Assembly: GCA_964017125.1 (NCBI GenBank)
Contig: OZ024902.1
Span: forward strand, 101,276,796 to 101,340,795
Length of the DNA: 64,000 nucleotides
Reading direction: 5' to 3'
Source: Flabesymbios commensalis
Lineage: Eukaryota > Annelida > Polychaeta > Terebellida > Flabelligeridae
Every line of letters starts with the position of its first letter. Position 1 is the stretch's first letter. This document shows positions 61,318 to 64,000 of this stretch, piece after piece. The notes beneath the pieces were generated by a model that ran no database searches, was not told the DNA's origin, and saw only the letters and a list, made by a program, of their open reading frames with translations. A program made the position numbers and the translations under genes.

Positions 61318-61548
61318 AGACACAGTCAGGGTAAAATCATTAAACAATCTGTGTATTTTTTTGGCTTCTTGATATGAACATATTATGGTGTAAACGTGTC
61401 CATAAATTAGAACTGCGTAAGAAATATAAAAGACGAAATTATCATATTTCCTATTTTGGATATGCACTTCCGAAATAAGAAATCGGGTATTTCGTCTTTA
61501 TATCTCGCTTAACTGGTAAATGCGCAACACAAAAATTAAACAAAATAC
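61318..61548. repeat. Long-hairpin MITE, second copy (partial)
   Basis: GGCTTCTTGATATGAACATA, GTGTCCATAAATTAGAACTG and ATATCTCGCTTAACTGGTAA match the family at 30428-30912. Confidence 0.55.
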
Positions 61549-61889
61549 TGATTTTGTATGTACCTTTAGATACCTTTAGATACAGCGAATAACAAGTCCC
61601 AACTATGACACTTGAACTTTAGGCGTGCATCCACGTTTAACAGGAAGTTAAACATGTTAAACATTCTAACTGTTAGTAAAAGCTAATATGGTCAAGTAGC
61701 AGCACTGTTGTGACCAGCAGTATTACAATTCACTTCCTTCATAATCGTCTCATGGCGGTATGTATCGCACTCAAGGCCGCAGCCCTCTCATGCATTGTAC
61801 ATCGTCAGAGGAGCTACTTAACCTGATCAGCTACAGCTGTAATAATTGATGCACAATTTCATGATATTAATACGTAAAGTACATACTAA

Positions 61890-63310
61890 AATTTGGGTAG
61901 CAATTTTGAATTTTGCGTGCTTTATTTAAATGCTCAAGGTTTACAATCTGGCACTCATCAGATGTGGAATCGGTATATGGTCGACTCATGTAAAAGAAGT
62001 CATGACACTTTAATTAACAAATGTAATCATGAATGTGGCATAATTATAGAATACGTTTGCTGATTTGAAGTATCAGTAAATAACTATATTATATGAAAAT
62101 GAGGAGGATTTTATGTCAGGCCTGCAAATATTATTTTTCCTTCTAAAAATGATGACGATCATCTTGAATTTTGCCTGCTCAAAATATTACAAATAAAATC
62201 AGCATTTTTCACCTTAAATGTTTAGAAATAATCTCGGCTACAGTTTTTTAGTTTATTAACAATATGATTCGAAAATTTTTAAAAATACGGTGGCCATCTT
62301 GTATGTGTGTGAAATATTGGTCAAATGATCTAAAATACACAAGAAATGAATATATCGACCCAAAGTTACCTAGAATCGATAAACCATTATTATCTAGGTG
62401 ATAAACCGAGATTATTTTTCAAATAAATGGAAAAAAAACGGCGGCCATCTTGGATTTGTGGGTGAAATATAGGTCAATTTGTGGCGACGGCGACAGGATG
62501 ATACAGTCTTCCCAACCGAGTTCACTTGGGCCAGTTTCGGGCCGAGCGGAATCAGGGGTTGACGAACCCCCGCTTCCGCTAGGCCTAGCGACGCGCTGAA
62601 TTCCCGCCTTTTCTAACACTTTTGACTCACTCTTGGTTGAAAACGGACGTCTGGTCTGCCATTCGTCTAACCGGCCAGTATGGCCTGGCTGTCACTCTCT
62701 ATCGTGAGGTAGCACACGCGTTATTTGACACTGACTGAGATCTACAATAAAGAAAGAAAGAAAGAACTCTTATTTGTTGTGAACTTCATTTAATTGAGCC
62801 CTGCCGACCAGGCAGGACTCTAAGAATATAAAATTGGGCTCAGTGGAATTTTCCCCATCGACTACGGCGGGCAGCTGTTAAACCCAGTAACAGTTACCCC
62901 TCGTTCCACGACCCGATAAATTTATCTGAAATAACCAAGAAATAAATGTCTCGACCACAAATCACCTAGAGACCATAAACTGCACATATCTAAGTGACAA
63001 ACCAAGATTATTTTTCAGAAATAAAAAAAACGGCGGCCATCTTGGATTTGTAGATGAGATATAGACTAGTTCAAATTATCTTCAAAAGCTAATAAATGAA
63101 TTTATCGACGACAAATCACCTAGAAACCATAAATCACACATACCTATGTGATAAATCAATAGAAATTCAATTTTTTTATTGAGCTACATTTTGGTGGTCA
63201 TTTTGAAATTTGCATTTTTTTAAAAATGCTCAAGGTTTACAATTTCGCACTCATCGGATTTGGAATCGGGATGGTCAAATTATGTAAAAAGTTAAACCGT
63301 CATAAAAATA
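61890..63310. repeat. Cluster of related blocks with GGCGGCCATCTTGGATTTGT
   Basis: TGCTCAAGGTTTACAATCTG/TTC followed by GCACTCATCRGATKTGGAAT occurs at 61932 and 63229. CGGCGGCCATCTTGGATTTG occurs at 62438 and 63030 with similar flanks. It appears to be a duplicated or inserted-into repeat; the unit 62480-62772 interrupts one copy. Confidence 0.55.
62480..62772 (+). mobile_element. SINE-like or LINE-tail insertion with (AAAG)n end
   Basis: A GC-rich ~290-bp stretch (CCAGTTTCGGGCCGAGCGGA, AACCGGCCAGTATGGCCTGG, TCTATCGTGAGGTAGCACAC) ends in AATAAAGAAAGAAAGAAAGA. The tail and sharp composition change fit a retroposed unit. No RNA polymerase III boxes could be assigned with confidence. Confidence 0.4.
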
Positions 63311-63896
63311 TGTCTCAGCTTTGACCAGCTAGGTTGATTTTGGGGGAAACGGAGCTCCGCGGGGCGGGGGACCCTTTGGACCCACAATGGTGGGTGGACT
63401 TGTGTCACTGCGACTGAAGTTATAGATCAATGAAGCGACTAACCTCGTTTCATTTTCAGTGCAGACATAGGTCGCGTAAGCTGTGGCCTTTTGTCACATT
63501 ATTATGTGTTATCGTCGACAGGCACATCAACATCATTTTTTGTTTGCTTGTGTTAGCATTACATTATTAAAGGCCTACTGTATTTGATTATAAAGTCAGT
63601 GGGCAAAATTAGGCTTAGCTCATTACAGACAATCTATAACGTTAATAGTCATAGGCTACAAGCTATTATCAGCATTAAGTTAATTAGAAGACCAAAATGG
63701 TCATGTGGTCCTAGAAGACCGTGAGGACTTGTGACCACTACTACATAAGAAAAGAAAAAATGACTACAGCTAAACAAGTGAGTTTTTTATATTTTTTTTA
63801 GTAGTCAGCAGTGCAGTGCTGGCAGAACCGTTGCCTGGCTAAGGAGCTAAGAAAGCTGTAAAGTGTCAAGGACTGTCTCAAAAGAAGAAGAAGAAA

Positions 63897-64000
63897 AATG
63901 TTTATTCGACAAATGACACTGAAAAAATACAAATTAAATAACACTAAGACTCAAAGAGTCGCTGGCATAGAAGCCACCTATTAGTATAAATAATATAAAA
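63897..64000 (-). mobile_element. LINE-like 3' end, minus strand, cut by window edge
   Basis: AATGTTTATTCGACAAATGA and CACTGAAAAAATACAAATTA match the unit at 53977-54020; the element continues past the window. Confidence 0.4.

Overview
The window is AT-rich, intron-rich animal DNA with dense interspersed repeats. It probably comes from a marine invertebrate, perhaps an echinoderm or another ambulacrarian. That placement is an inference from the repeat style and from one gene that resembles vertebrate TTLL7; nothing here fixes the species. There are no operons, rRNA genes or convincing tRNAs.

Host genes. Two are supported. (1) The plus-strand 3' portion of a tubulin polyglutamylase, TTLL7, runs from the left edge to a stop at 18942. 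Ten exons have matching splice phases, and two more in-frame candidate exons (5504-5623, 7265-7345) lie where vertebrate TTLL7 joins its neighbours directly. (2) A three-exon plus-strand gene (41423-53685) encodes a 201-residue single-pass membrane protein with a signal peptide. I do not recognise its family. Its 10.9 kb first intron is almost entirely mobile DNA. Two unrecognised minus-strand ORFs (25663-26004, 54254-54496) are listed with low confidence.

Layout. 1-19 kb: TTLL7 exons. Their introns carry a pogo/Tigger-like element (11666-14291), a 34-bp minisatellite (17225-17600) and a 545-bp near-perfect tandem duplication (17575-18659). 19-28.9 kb: 3'UTR, then a gene desert with a piggyBac-like MITE and retroposon tails. 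28.9-34.4 kb: a 5.4 kb element with a 30-bp TIR and a 7-bp target duplication, holding possible exons, a long-hairpin MITE and a G-rich tandem repeat. 34.4-35.4 kb: LINE 3' end. 35.6-37.3 and 41.8-43.5 kb: two copies of a 1.66-1.68 kb TIR element. 44.5-50.2 kb: an element with ~0.83 kb terminal inverted repeats, a TAA target duplication and two minus-strand protein remnants. 51 kb: a 204-bp tandem array built around a MITE. 55.6-57.8 kb: LINE remnant interrupted by a 161-bp tandem array. 58-64 kb: repeats only, no supportable gene.

The strongest leads are the giant-TIR element with PIN-like and Cys-rich ORF remnants, the 5.4 kb TIR element, the membrane-protein gene, and the possible TTLL7 cassette exons. 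All calls come from reading the sequence by eye. No database search was run.
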